Made by a program: the position numbers and the translations under genes
Notes under the pieces: generated by a model
Seen by the model: the letters and a program-made list of their open reading frames with translations, nothing else
Database searches by the model: none
Told to the model about the DNA's origin: nothing
Source of the DNA: Gracilibacillus timonensis
Lineage (GTDB): Bacteria > Bacillota > Bacilli > Bacillales > Amphibacillaceae
Assembly (NCBI RefSeq): GCF_900086715.1
Contig: NZ_FLKH01000007.1
Coordinates: forward strand, 46,798 to 110,797
Reading direction: 5' to 3'
DNA: 64,000 bases
In this document: positions 35,170-43,213 of the stretch, piece after piece
Layout: every line of letters starts with the position of its first letter
Position numbering within the stretch: the first letter of the stretch is position 1

Positions 35170-37380
35170 TTAATTATCGGCTGCTGCTTTCCTCTTGTGT
35201 TGATAAAAGAAGGTACCTGCCCCTACGAACAAGATAATAACTCCAAGTAACAGATAATTAAATAAGGAAGTTGCAGTATCAGGTAGTTGTTTACCATCTG
35301 TTAGTGGTTTACTATCGTTCCCATCATCACTTGTTCCATTACCCGCATTATCTTCCTCATCATTCTCGATATCATTAGTGCTCGATTCATCCGTCTCGTC
35401 GTTTATATTGCCATCATCGCTTTCGCTACCATCTCCGTTATCTGTTTCGTCTCCGGTAGTTCCTCTGTCGTTATCATCATTGTTGCCATTTCCAGTGTGC
35501 TTGTCATCGTTATTGCCACCATCCCCACCATCGGTATCTTTGTTATCATTGTCTTCGTCGTCCCCTTCACCATTGTCACCTTCGTCTATTTCAACTTCTT
35601 CATCTTCCGTCCCTTCATCTTCTTCTACAACCGTAAACACACCATAAGTTGACATATGCTCAATGGTTAAGGTGATATTGCCTTCCACTACCTCCTCACC
35701 TATACGTTCCCATGCTTCCTTATCCTCTTGAAAATAATAGATTGCTGGTGCTTCGGCATTCTCGTTGACTGGCATCGATAATACAAATCCTATTTCACTT
35801 TGGAATAATTCTCCATCGGAATAGGCAAACTGGAAGGTATAGACCGGGCCAGCTGATTCTAAATTCGTTAAGTAATCTCTTCCTTTTTCCGCTTCTACAA
35901 TTTTCAAAGTGGTTCCATGCGGTAAATCAGCAGGTAATTGCACCTCCACTCCTGTGTCCTGATCTTCTTCCAAGACCTTGATCAAGCTTTTTGCCGTTAC
36001 AGATACTGGATCATCGTCTACCTGGAGTTCAACGATTGGCTCTGGATCAGGAGCTGGTTCTTCGCTTGATACACCCAACCCATGGGAAATTGTTTTTAAA
36101 AGATTTAATTCCTTGTCATCTCCTGCTAAATCCCAAATCATCGCACCCTTTAAACCTTGGTCTTTAATAAAATTCATTTTGTAACCTAATGATTCCACAT
36201 TATCGTAAGAAATAAATTCCCCTTTTTGCTCGTTGTATAAATAAGGTACCTTTGCCGTATTATCGAAAAAGTAATAATAGCCATCCTGATTGATAAGCGA
36301 TTTGATGACATCATAATTGACGGTACCACCTTCTAAGCCCGGCTTCTCCCAAGCTGCTGCACAAGATTGATAGGCACCATTCTCTATTTTCATCCCACCT
36401 CCATCGTCGGGATTACAACCAGCCCATGAATGACCATAAAAAGGCACACCTAATACCAGCTTGTCTTTCGGTACATCTCCGTAAACGTTAACCGTTTGAT
36501 CTACCCCAAACGTCCATCCCCTGATTTCTGTTTCCAACGGATCGCCATGCAAAGGGGCATTATGTCCTGTCACTCCTGACCAAGTGCCATTAATGTCGTA
36601 GGCCATGATTGCCATATAATCAACAATGTCAGCTATTTTTCCTAATTCATTATTTTCTGCATAAGTCCACGTTGCTGCACCAGCAATGGTTACTAGATAT
36701 TCCTTGTCATCCTCTTGCTCTGCTTGATCAAAGGCATCACGCACTGCTTGTAATACAAGTGTGTGATTTTCTTTATCACTTGGATCGCGTTCATTATTTG
36801 GCATGCCACCATCAACAGGATACTCCCAGTCTAAATCTAATCCGTCTAAGTTAAATTCTCGTACAAAATCAACCGCCGACTCTGCAAATACCTTCCGTGT
36901 TTCTTCTGTTCTGGCAACCAATGATAGATTATTAGATAAAGTCCAACCACCAACAGAAATTAATGTTTTTAAATCGCTATTTTGATTCTTTAAATCTACA
37001 ACTTTGGGCAATTCAACCAAATCCACCTCAGGATCATATAAAACAATCGATCCGTTTTCGATGTCTGCCTCCTCTTCCCCTTGCAAATTCTTACAAGGCC
37101 ATGTTTTCAGCTCTCCATCCGGAATTTCCTCATTGTCTGGATTGCCGTGCTCTCCTTCCCAACACACATCCGCAAATGCATAATTGATATGCGTTACCTT
37201 TTGTGCATCGATTTGCTCCGGTGGATTCCATGAACTGTAATATCCTAAGACCACTTTGCCCTCACCCGTATCGGCCTGAACGTTTTGCGGAACGAACATA
37301 CCTGAGATAATCCATAGCAATAATAAACAACCATACCACAAATGCCGAAACTTCCTTCTCTTATTTGCAATCGCTCTCAA
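35170..37380 (-). CDS. GH18 chitinase with sortase-type cell-wall anchor
   Basis: A 736-residue secreted enzyme: signal peptide (about 1-36), GH18 barrel (about 40-440) with the catalytic DGLDLDWE at 179-186 (Glu186 the acid) and SVGGWT strand, then a beta-rich domain (about 455-585), a very acidic Asp/Asn/Gly linker (about 590-695), and a C-terminal sorting signal: LPDTA at 699-703, a hydrophobic helix, and a basic tail. LPDTA rather than LPxTG matches class D sortase substrates of bacilli (LPNTA-like). It should hydrolyse chitin at the cell surface. TTG start supported by GGGAGG with about 10-base spacing. No sortase gene is in the window. Confidence 0.92.
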   Translation of the reverse strand: MRAIANKRRKFRHLWYGCLLLLWIISGMFVPQNVQADTGEGKVVLGYYSSWNPPEQIDAQKVTHINYAFADVCWEGEHGNPDNEEIPDGELKTWPCKNLQGEEEADIENGSIVLYDPEVDLVELPKVVDLKNQNSDLKTLISVGGWTLSNNLSLVARTEETRKVFAESAVDFVREFNLDGLDLDWEYPVDGGMPNNERDPSDKENHTLVLQAVRDAFDQAEQEDDKEYLVTIAGAATWTYAENNELGKIADIVDYMAIMAYDINGTWSGVTGHNAPLHGDPLETEIRGWTFGVDQTVNVYGDVPKDKLVLGVPFYGHSWAGCNPDDGGGMKIENGAYQSCAAAWEKPGLEGGTVNYDVIKSLINQDGYYYFFDNTAKVPYLYNEQKGEFISYDNVESLGYKMNFIKDQGLKGAMIWDLAGDDKELNLLKTISHGLGVSSEEPAPDPEPIVELQVDDDPVSVTAKSLIKVLEEDQDTGVEVQLPADLPHGTTLKIVEAEKGRDYLTNLESAGPVYTFQFAYSDGELFQSEIGFVLSMPVNENAEAPAIYYFQEDKEAWERIGEEVVEGNITLTIEHMSTYGVFTVVEEDEGTEDEEVEIDEGDNGEGDDEDNDNKDTDGGDGGNNDDKHTGNGNNDDNDRGTTGDETDNGDGSESDDGNINDETDESSTNDIENDEEDNAGNGTSDDGNDSKPLTDGKQLPDTATSLFNYLLLGVIILFVGAGTFFYQHKRKAAADN

Positions 37381-37643
37381 TTAATGTTACCCTCCCTGTT
37401 ATTTTTGACACCTTTCATAACACAGATATGAGTTACAGCATATGCAAAAGAAAAGTTGTGTAGATGTCTATACCTTATAGTAAAGACACCTGCATGAAAT
37501 ATCAATATCACGCTATTTTTGTAATGTTTTTGTAATATAAAACATTGATATATCAGCATTTGTGTGAAATCCTAAAATTATGGAGACGCTCTTTAGGTAT
37601 ATACCAATTACACATATCTTATTAATATGGGAAACGCAATGCA
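37381..37643. other. Intergenic region upstream of the chitinase
   Basis: About 260 bases, AT-rich, holding the chitinase promoter region. A 60-codon minus-strand frame here has no binding site and no recognisable content; nothing else seen. Confidence 0.4.
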
Positions 37644-38201
37644 CTATTCCTTTTTACAGGCATCGATAATCAATGATGGAAATCTCAGCTCTCCCTTTTG
37701 ATTCCTGGGATCATATTGTTTCGAACGGAAGATAACTCCGTCTTCTCCCTTCCATTCTTGATGATGAAAAGCACCATCCTCATCAAAAAATTCAAGCAAC
37801 TCTATTTGGAAACCAGCCTCCTGAAACATCGCCGTTAACGTCTGATAATTATGGACCGTTTGATGACTGGCAGCGGGATGGTCTTTAGGGCCAGGACCAC
37901 CTACTTGAATCGTCTTCTGGTAGTCTGGATCAGGAAAAAAGCCATCAGGAACAGCACACCGTACATAACCTCCATTCATCAAAAATTGATAACAGATCTT
38001 CGCCGCATGCAGCCCTTGTTGATACGTTAAATGCTCCCAAATGTGCTCCGCCAAAATAGCGGTAATCGACTGTTTGTGAAATTTCTCCATCCAAGTACTT
38101 TCGTCAAGAAGGTCTAACTCATCCTCATTGGTATGTAACCATCCTGGGTTATTATGATACGGACCTGCACCAACGACTACCCTGATAGGTTCCGAGTTCA
38201 T
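37644..38201 (-). CDS. Methyltransferase-like protein (class I SAM fold)
   Basis: A 185-residue protein matching the second half of class I SAM-dependent methyltransferases: LAEHIWEHLTYQQGLHAAKICYQFLMNGGYVRCAVPDG, where the AEHxxEHL and the NGGYxRxAVPDG strand fit the usual post-I motifs. The N-terminal glycine-rich SAM loop is reduced to VVVGAGPYHNNPGWLHTN. Substrate unknown. It lies downstream of the MerR gene in the same direction, with a hairpin between. Confidence 0.72.
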   Translation of the reverse strand: MNSEPIRVVVGAGPYHNNPGWLHTNEDELDLLDESTWMEKFHKQSITAILAEHIWEHLTYQQGLHAAKICYQFLMNGGYVRCAVPDGFFPDPDYQKTIQVGGPGPKDHPAASHQTVHNYQTLTAMFQEAGFQIELLEFFDEDGAFHHQEWKGEDGVIFRSKQYDPRNQKGELRFPSLIIDACKKE

Positions 38202-38260
38202 GATAAACCACCTCTTTTATCAAAATTTAAATATGAAAAGCTTTTCTAAATGATAACACA

Positions 38261-38290
38261 ACAAAGAGCCTGTCATTTAGACAGACTCTT
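38261..38290 (-). terminator. Terminator overlapping the MerR stop codon
   Basis: AAGAGCCTGTC (38264-38274) and GACAGACTCTT (38280-38290) form an 11-bp stem with one mismatch and a 5-nt loop; on the minus strand TTTG follows. Confidence 0.65.
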
Positions 38291-39044
38291 GCCCAGTAAA
38301 AATAAGAATAGCATCTCGTAAAAAACGGGTACCGTTCTTTACCTGTTTGTCATAGTAAGCCGTAAAACGTTCATCTGCAACATACATTTCTGCAAGGCCT
38401 ACATGTGCCTCTTTGGAATATGTTGACCAGGAATACATCAGCCATTCCTTGTGCTTGGCAGCTGCTTGTTGTGCCAGATCTGAAGCCGGGTCTCCTGTCT
38501 GATACGCTTTTTCCAATAAATCAAACAGCTCTTTTTCTAACTGAACCATCGCTTGATAGTCAACCTGTGACATGCCACGTATTTTTGCATTACTATTCTC
38601 GATGGTTTCTTCTCCGTATTTTTCACGGATTTCTTCGCCATAAGTCTCTTCATTGTCTTCTATCATTTTTTCTTTAAATGCTTCAAATTTTTCTTCTGTT
38701 GTCATATGCGACTCTCCTCTCTTATGTTTCATCGTTTTATCGATGGTGATCAATACTTGATCCAGATAACGCCGCTTCTCCAATATCTCGTTACGATGCT
38801 GCGTCAAAGCTTCCAATTGGTCAAAATTGGGTTTACTGATAATCTCCTTAATCTTTTTTAATGGGAAATCCAATTCTCGAAAAAGAAGGATTTGCTGCAG
38901 CATTTCCAAATCTGCTTCCGAATAAAGCCGATAACCTGAATCCGTTGTTGTTTCTGGTGACAGCAAGCCTATCTCATCATAATGATGCAAGGTGCGCACA
39001 CTAATTCTAGCAAGATCTGCCACCTCTTTTATTTTTCTTAACAA
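38277..39044 (-). CDS. MerR-family regulator with TipAS antibiotic-binding domain
   Basis: A 255-residue regulator: MerR winged helix and dimer helix at 1-110 (IKEVADLARISVRTLHHYDEIGLLSP, GYRLYSEADLEML) and a TipAS domain at about 115-255 (YGEEIREKYGEETIENSNAKIRGMS, then AAKHKEWLMYSWSTYSKEAHVGLAEMYV). This is the layout of Mta and TipAL, which activate drug-efflux genes on binding hydrophobic antibiotics. No efflux gene is adjacent. TTG start with GGAGG eight bases upstream. Confidence 0.92.
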   Translation of the reverse strand: MLRKIKEVADLARISVRTLHHYDEIGLLSPETTTDSGYRLYSEADLEMLQQILLFRELDFPLKKIKEIISKPNFDQLEALTQHRNEILEKRRYLDQVLITIDKTMKHKRGESHMTTEEKFEAFKEKMIEDNEETYGEEIREKYGEETIENSNAKIRGMSQVDYQAMVQLEKELFDLLEKAYQTGDPASDLAQQAAAKHKEWLMYSWSTYSKEAHVGLAEMYVADERFTAYYDKQVKNGTRFLRDAILIFTGQESV

Positions 39045-39257
39045 GTGTCTAACCTCCTTTCACTTTTATCTTAAACTATCACGTAACGAGAGAGTCAACA
39101 TTTTTCGGGATTTGCCCGTTTTTTTTATTATCAAAACTAAGACCTAAGACGTAATTGCAGTTAGTCGGAAGATTTAGTAAATTTTACATCTAAAACCCCT
39201 TATCAGGAAGGTCATTTTCACATATAATGAAAGAAAAAACATGAGGGGTTCATGGGG

Positions 39258-39809
39258 ATGGGACAAAAACATATTTACCTGTTATTCACCAATACGGGTA
39301 CTTTATTTACAAAAGCGATAAATTTATATACGAAAGCGGATTATAATCATGCTTCCATTGCATTGGATCTCAGCTTAAAGGAAATGTATAGCTTTGGGCG
39401 AAAAAATCCACGAAATCCATTTTTTGGTGGTTTTGTGAAAGAGAAGGCGCAAGAAGAAATTTTCCAGAAAGCAGACTGTTCCATTTATGCGTGTGCCATT
39501 AATCCCAATCAAGAAAAAAGATTAAAAGAGGCCCTATCCTTTTTTATGAACAGGAAAGAGATCTATCATTATAACTTGTTGGGATTATTTGGGGTCCTGC
39601 TCAACCTGCCAATTCAGAGGAAAAATGCTTACTTTTGTTCCCAATTTGTGGCTTATATTTTGGCAGAAGCTGCAATTGTTTCCTTTGACAAACCTTTGGA
39701 ATTGGTAACACCACAAGATCTTCAGGAAATACCAACTCTAACTTGTATCTATAAAGGAAAACTGGAAGGCGTGATTCAAGGTACTGTCAGAGCATCTCAC
39801 ACCTTCTAA
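39258..39809 (+). CDS. Permuted papain-like (NlpC/P60-type) cysteine hydrolase
   Basis: About 183 residues with the circularly permuted papain order seen in YiiX/YebB-type enzymes: the His comes first (ADYNHASIALD) and the catalytic Cys later (NAYFCSQFVAYIL). Such enzymes act on amide bonds of peptidoglycan or lipids; the substrate is unknown. No signal peptide, so it is probably cytoplasmic. GAGGGG is 3 bases from ATG 39252 but 9 from ATG 39258, so the latter is preferred. Confidence 0.75.
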   Translation: MGQKHIYLLFTNTGTLFTKAINLYTKADYNHASIALDLSLKEMYSFGRKNPRNPFFGGFVKEKAQEEIFQKADCSIYACAINPNQEKRLKEALSFFMNRKEIYHYNLLGLFGVLLNLPIQRKNAYFCSQFVAYILAEAAIVSFDKPLELVTPQDLQEIPTLTCIYKGKLEGVIQGTVRASHTF

Positions 39810-40170
39810 CCATATTGCAACGTGGAGTTTGGATAGGTTTGTTACAAAATCCGTTCCTTAATGCGTGTTCAAAGGGTGATTCATCGGCAAAACCTCAGGT
39901 GTCCTGAAGCTGTGATTATTTGCCCACCGAAATTCATTTGTTTCAGGTGACACTAGTATATCCTGTTAAATACATAGCCCAAATTCGCAGCGATTGCGCT
40001 TGCATATCTTATGTAACGATGTTCAAAATGGTAAAAGGATGGTATAGCTTTTAGAATACATGAGGAACAGAAAAGCGCACTTCTGTGTTATCCATAGAAA
40101 GTGGATGGCTCCCTTGGCAGAAATGCTACAAAATTCGATACGTCATTTTTTTAAGCTTTTAAATACCTCC
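39810..40170. other. Gene-free region with repeat after the truncated PucR-like gene
   Basis: About 360 bases without a supported reading frame. The right half is the repeat at 40021-40164; in the left half (39830-40010) I see only scattered short complementary segments and no recognisable gene fragment. Confidence 0.5.
40021..40164. repeat. Intergenic repeat with GTTCAA end, longer copy
   Basis: Begins GTTCAAAATGG and ends with AATTCGATACGTCATTTTTT then AAGCTTTT. The end segment aligns with the repeat at 30116-30208 read in the other orientation (AATTCGCTTCGTCATTTTTG then TTGGGCTTTT). It abuts the stop of the truncated PucR-like gene within 10 bases. Confidence 0.55.
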
Positions 40171-40986
40171 TTAAAATAATAAACTTTGCTGCCACTTCAT
40201 AATAGCAGGCAGCTCCTGTTCATTTTCGTCGCGCCATTTTGCTACATAATGTGAAATCATTTGTGCTGTCTGATAAAAAACAGTCTCCTCCTCTTTGTTT
40301 GCCATCTCCTCACATTCGATCAATAAACATGCTTGCCTGTTCGCCAACTCTATTCTATAAATCAGCCGATCTTGATCATCCATGGTGAGGTCATTAACGA
40401 AACCATGCCACTTCTGGATAATGTTTTCAGTTGTATAGCTGGTATTATGATAATAAACCTCTCCTGTACAAGAAAGAATGGCAAATGGATGATCGATACA
40501 CTCACCTGCTAATTCCATATATTCACTTGTTTTCCTGCCGTTCACACTAAAATGCCTCAACTGGCTTTGAAGGGTCTGTTTTTCATGAAGCCAGGTTACC
40601 CTTTTATTTTCTGCTGCCATCGCCAAACATTGTACTTGATCAGAAAACGGTATCCGATCATTCAACTCCAACAGTGGAAAATCAAGATAATTAGCCAGAT
40701 CAATAAGCGATTGTGGCATACATTCCCAATAGTCTCCTAATTTTACAGCAAGTCCTGTAACATTCTTTTTATGCAATTGCAGCAAAAACTTCTTGGCCTG
40801 TTCCACATTACACAATACACGAGCTGTCGTCCAAACAAATACCCCATCTTCCATGCTGTTTTCTATTTCAAAGTTATCAACGATACAAATATCTTGAATG
40901 ATTTGTTGTTTCTTATTTGGTTTTGTTAGTAAACGCGTTTCAGAGAATGGAGATACCTTTAGTGCTTCGTTTATGGTTAGTTTCAT
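40171..40986 (-). CDS. PucR-like protein lacking the C-terminal HTH
   Basis: A 271-residue protein. Residues 1-125 match the purine-catabolism-regulator-like N-terminal domain (LTINEALKVSPF, VDNFEIENSMEDGVFVWTTA, GLAVKLGDYWECMPQSLIDLANYLDFPLLEL), and 130-250 is GAF-like. Full PucR proteins are about 500-550 residues and end in a PucR_2 HTH domain; here the reading frame stops right where the linker to that domain would begin (KWQQSLLF). The sequence beyond the stop is a repeat element. It is therefore probably a truncated, DNA-binding-deficient relic, although a stand-alone sensor cannot be excluded. Divergent from the FAH-family gene. Confidence 0.78.
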   Translation of the reverse strand: MKLTINEALKVSPFSETRLLTKPNKKQQIIQDICIVDNFEIENSMEDGVFVWTTARVLCNVEQAKKFLLQLHKKNVTGLAVKLGDYWECMPQSLIDLANYLDFPLLELNDRIPFSDQVQCLAMAAENKRVTWLHEKQTLQSQLRHFSVNGRKTSEYMELAGECIDHPFAILSCTGEVYYHNTSYTTENIIQKWHGFVNDLTMDDQDRLIYRIELANRQACLLIECEEMANKEEETVFYQTAQMISHYVAKWRDENEQELPAIMKWQQSLLF

Positions 40987-41163
40987 TCACTTCACCCCGT
41001 TTTGTTTCCTTTTACATCATTATAGAATATTTGTAACGGTCATCCTTATTCTTTTGTAAGATCATCTTACAACATATTTATTTTTCTATAAAAACCTTTT
41101 TATTCCATTTTTTGACCGTGATTTTCTTTCAGTCACTTTCATTGACAATGTACGTTAACTTTA

Positions 41164-41192
41164 TTGACATATAAAGATAGAAAGTTTATATT
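41164..41192 (+). promoter_or_regulatory. SigA promoter of the FAH-family gene
   Basis: Perfect TTGACA (41164-41169), 17-base spacer, TATATT (41187-41192), 36 bases upstream of the start codon. Confidence 0.82.
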
Positions 41193-41227
41193 GTATAGTA
41201 TAAGTTGCTCTAATGGAGGGGAAGGAA

Positions 41228-42055
41228 ATGAAAATGGCTACCGTATCTTATCGAGGACAAGAGCAAGCAGCTTTTGTTCATAATGATAGTTATTACTTAA
41301 TCGACAGTATCAATGATATGGAGAACAAAAACTGGCCAAATGACGTATTCCACTTGATCGAGGGGCAGTATATAGAAGAGTTAGAAATTTGGTATCTAGC
41401 CGGGGGAAAAGAACTGCTTGATTATTGTCACCCCATTAATAATGACCAGACAGACATTCATCCGTTATACGACAAGCCGGGCAAAATAATTGGCATTACC
41501 GTTCCTCATCATTTCGACACTTCAAAGCGCTTGCCGACTTGCTTCATTAAACCAAGCACTTCTATTATAGGTGATTCAGATGCGATCCAAGCACCATTTG
41601 CCTCTAGGCATATTTCCGCTAAGGCAGAATTAGCCATTATTATTGGTAAAACGGGGCGGAATATTGAAATGAATGAAGCGGAGAATTATATTGCTGGTTA
41701 TACGACAGCTATAGATATAACAGAAACCACTCTGTCTAATCAAGATGTCATAACTGCCAAAAGCTTTGATACCTTCTTTAGTTTAGGATCAGAATTCATT
41801 AGTAAGAACAGCGCAGAACGTATAGAGGAGTGGAGTCTATCCACTTTACACAATGGTATCCTTGTCCATGAAATACCTATTACCGATTTACCTTATAGTC
41901 TTAGTTCTATTGTCAGCCACCATTCTAAATCGATGACCTTGTTACCAGGAGATATATTGCTAGTAGGTAATCCAGAAGAAGTTGCTATTCAGCGCAATGA
42001 TCAAATAGCTGCTTTGGTAGATGGCTTCACGCCATTAATTAATTGTGTGACTTGA
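41228..42055 (+). CDS. Fumarylacetoacetate hydrolase-family protein
   Basis: A 275-residue protein with the FAH fold: SKRLPTCFIKPSTSIIG, then the metal ligand region AKAELAIIIGKTGRNI and GYTTAIDITETTLS, ending with GDILLVGNPEEVA. Members hydrolyse or decarboxylate diketo acids or oxaloacetate in aromatic and amino-acid catabolism. The usual S-x-x-D-x-E-G-E-L ligand site is reduced to AKAEL, so the metal site may be altered. Start at 41228 from GGAGGGG six bases upstream. Probably once regulated by the divergent PucR-like protein. Confidence 0.82.
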   Translation: MKMATVSYRGQEQAAFVHNDSYYLIDSINDMENKNWPNDVFHLIEGQYIEELEIWYLAGGKELLDYCHPINNDQTDIHPLYDKPGKIIGITVPHHFDTSKRLPTCFIKPSTSIIGDSDAIQAPFASRHISAKAELAIIIGKTGRNIEMNEAENYIAGYTTAIDITETTLSNQDVITAKSFDTFFSLGSEFISKNSAERIEEWSLSTLHNGILVHEIPITDLPYSLSSIVSHHSKSMTLLPGDILLVGNPEEVAIQRNDQIAALVDGFTPLINCVT

Positions 42056-42149
42056 TGTTTGGGAGCCTTGTTTTATCTGATAGTGACAAGTTTACGATGG
42101 CTTCAAGAAGAATATGCTAGCCATTCAATAGCTAACGCATGTTTACAAA

Positions 42150-42542
42150 TTAGGTCAAGTCGTTCTTCAATTTTTTGAATCGCTCGTCTAACATCTTGTG
42201 CGGATTAATTTCTCTTGTGGCTGCTACCTTTGCTGCATAACTGGCAAAGTTCAGACCAGCGCCAAAGATTTGTAATGCGCCATCCCCTAAGTTTCCATGC
42301 TTTAAATCCTCTATGCCGTCACGCAAGAAATTATCACTCTCATCTAAATGGCAATCGGCCACCTCTTTATTCCCTGCGGCACTTAATTTCAGATTCTCCA
42401 AGATTTGATGGGCTGTCTCTTCTGAAATACTAGCATCTACATCGATGAGCATTTCATTAATCGGCTTCACCAGTTTGGCATAGGTACTATCATATTCTTC
42501 ACAATATTGAGTGATTTTTTCTCTTAATTCGTTTGCTTGCAT
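42150..42542 (-). CDS. Unrecognised small helical protein
   Basis: A 130-residue soluble, charged, mainly helical protein (MQANELREKITQYCEEYDS at the start, GDGALQIFGAGLNFASYAAKVAA near the end). No family recognised. The ATG at 42542 has AAGGTG six bases upstream and is preferred to 42551. Lies downstream of the YflT-like stress gene in the same direction and may share its control. Confidence 0.65.
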   Translation of the reverse strand: MQANELREKITQYCEEYDSTYAKLVKPINEMLIDVDASISEETAHQILENLKLSAAGNKEVADCHLDESDNFLRDGIEDLKHGNLGDGALQIFGAGLNFASYAAKVAATREINPHKMLDERFKKLKNDLT

Positions 42543-42636
42543 GACACACACCTTCTCTTTTCTTCGTTAATGTAGCGTAAAAAAAGTATATGGATAACGC
42601 ACATAAATACAAAATAAAGCTCGGTTGCATCTATCA

Positions 42637-42665
42637 CCGCCTGCCATAACCAGACAGGCGGTTTT
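42637..42665. terminator. Hairpin between two minus-strand genes
   Basis: CCGCCTG (42637-42643) and CAGGCGG (42655-42661), followed by TTTT on the plus strand only. On the minus strand, where the neighbouring genes run, there is no T-run, so termination is uncertain. Confidence 0.35.
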
Positions 42666-42670
42666 AGAGT

Positions 42671-43006
42671 TTAGTCTTCCAATAGATCTGCAGCTTGGTT
42701 ATTTGTAACGATTAAAAAGACTTTACCCTCGTCCATATCGGCTTCATATTCCTGCGCGTCCTCTTCTTCTATACCTAGTTCACGTAATTTTTCTCTTAAT
42801 TCATCCCCCTGTTTCTCAAATGCTTGTCCAATATCCTGTTTATTATAATCAACCCCTGACGCGTCACTATGCTTAACGATCCTTGCTGTACGATCATCAT
42901 CATGAGAGAGCACAAAGATATCTTCAGAGGCGATCTGATTACTTACTAAGGTGTTAATATCGCCCTCTAACGTTTCGTCATTGGTATAGATTTTTACAAA
43001 TGGCAT
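42671..43006 (-). CDS. YflT-domain general stress protein
   Basis: A 111-residue protein with the heat-induced stress protein YflT (GSP17M) domain: VKIYTNDETLEGDINTLV at the start, DIFVLSHDDDRTARI, and an acidic C-terminus EEEDAQEYEADMDEGKVFLIV. Members are induced by general stress under SigB in Bacillus; molecular role unknown. Start at 43006 (AGGAGG, 9-base spacing) is preferred to 43030. Confidence 0.85.
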   Translation of the reverse strand: MPFVKIYTNDETLEGDINTLVSNQIASEDIFVLSHDDDRTARIVKHSDASGVDYNKQDIGQAFEKQGDELREKLRELGIEEEDAQEYEADMDEGKVFLIVTNNQAADLLED

Positions 43007-43041
43007 ATTGTGTTTCCTCCTTTTATTCATCTACTATTGGT

Positions 43042-43067
43042 ATACCCGCATTTCACAAAATTAATTA
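43042..43067 (-). promoter_or_regulatory. Possible SigB promoter
   Basis: On the minus strand GGGTAT (43042-43047) fits the SigB -10 (GGGWAW); a weak TAATTA-like -35 lies 14 bases upstream. Position 36 bases before the YflT-type stress gene suits a general-stress promoter, but the -35 match is poor. Confidence 0.4.
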
Positions 43068-43213
43068 CTTTTTTACCCTTTCCATATTTTCAAATTTAAT
43101 ACTTCGATTGGAGTGATAAGCGGTGTTTATTAGAATCCATTGAAAGAAGTTGTTGACTAGTCCAATATATGATATCTTTAACAAAACAATCGATCGAAGG
43201 AGTGGCAAGGTGG

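Noticed and set aside
35378..35647. Plus-strand frame of 89 codons, Ser/Pro-rich
   Set aside because: It is the complement of the Asp/Asn/Gly-rich linker of the chitinase; composition follows from that repeat and there is no binding site.
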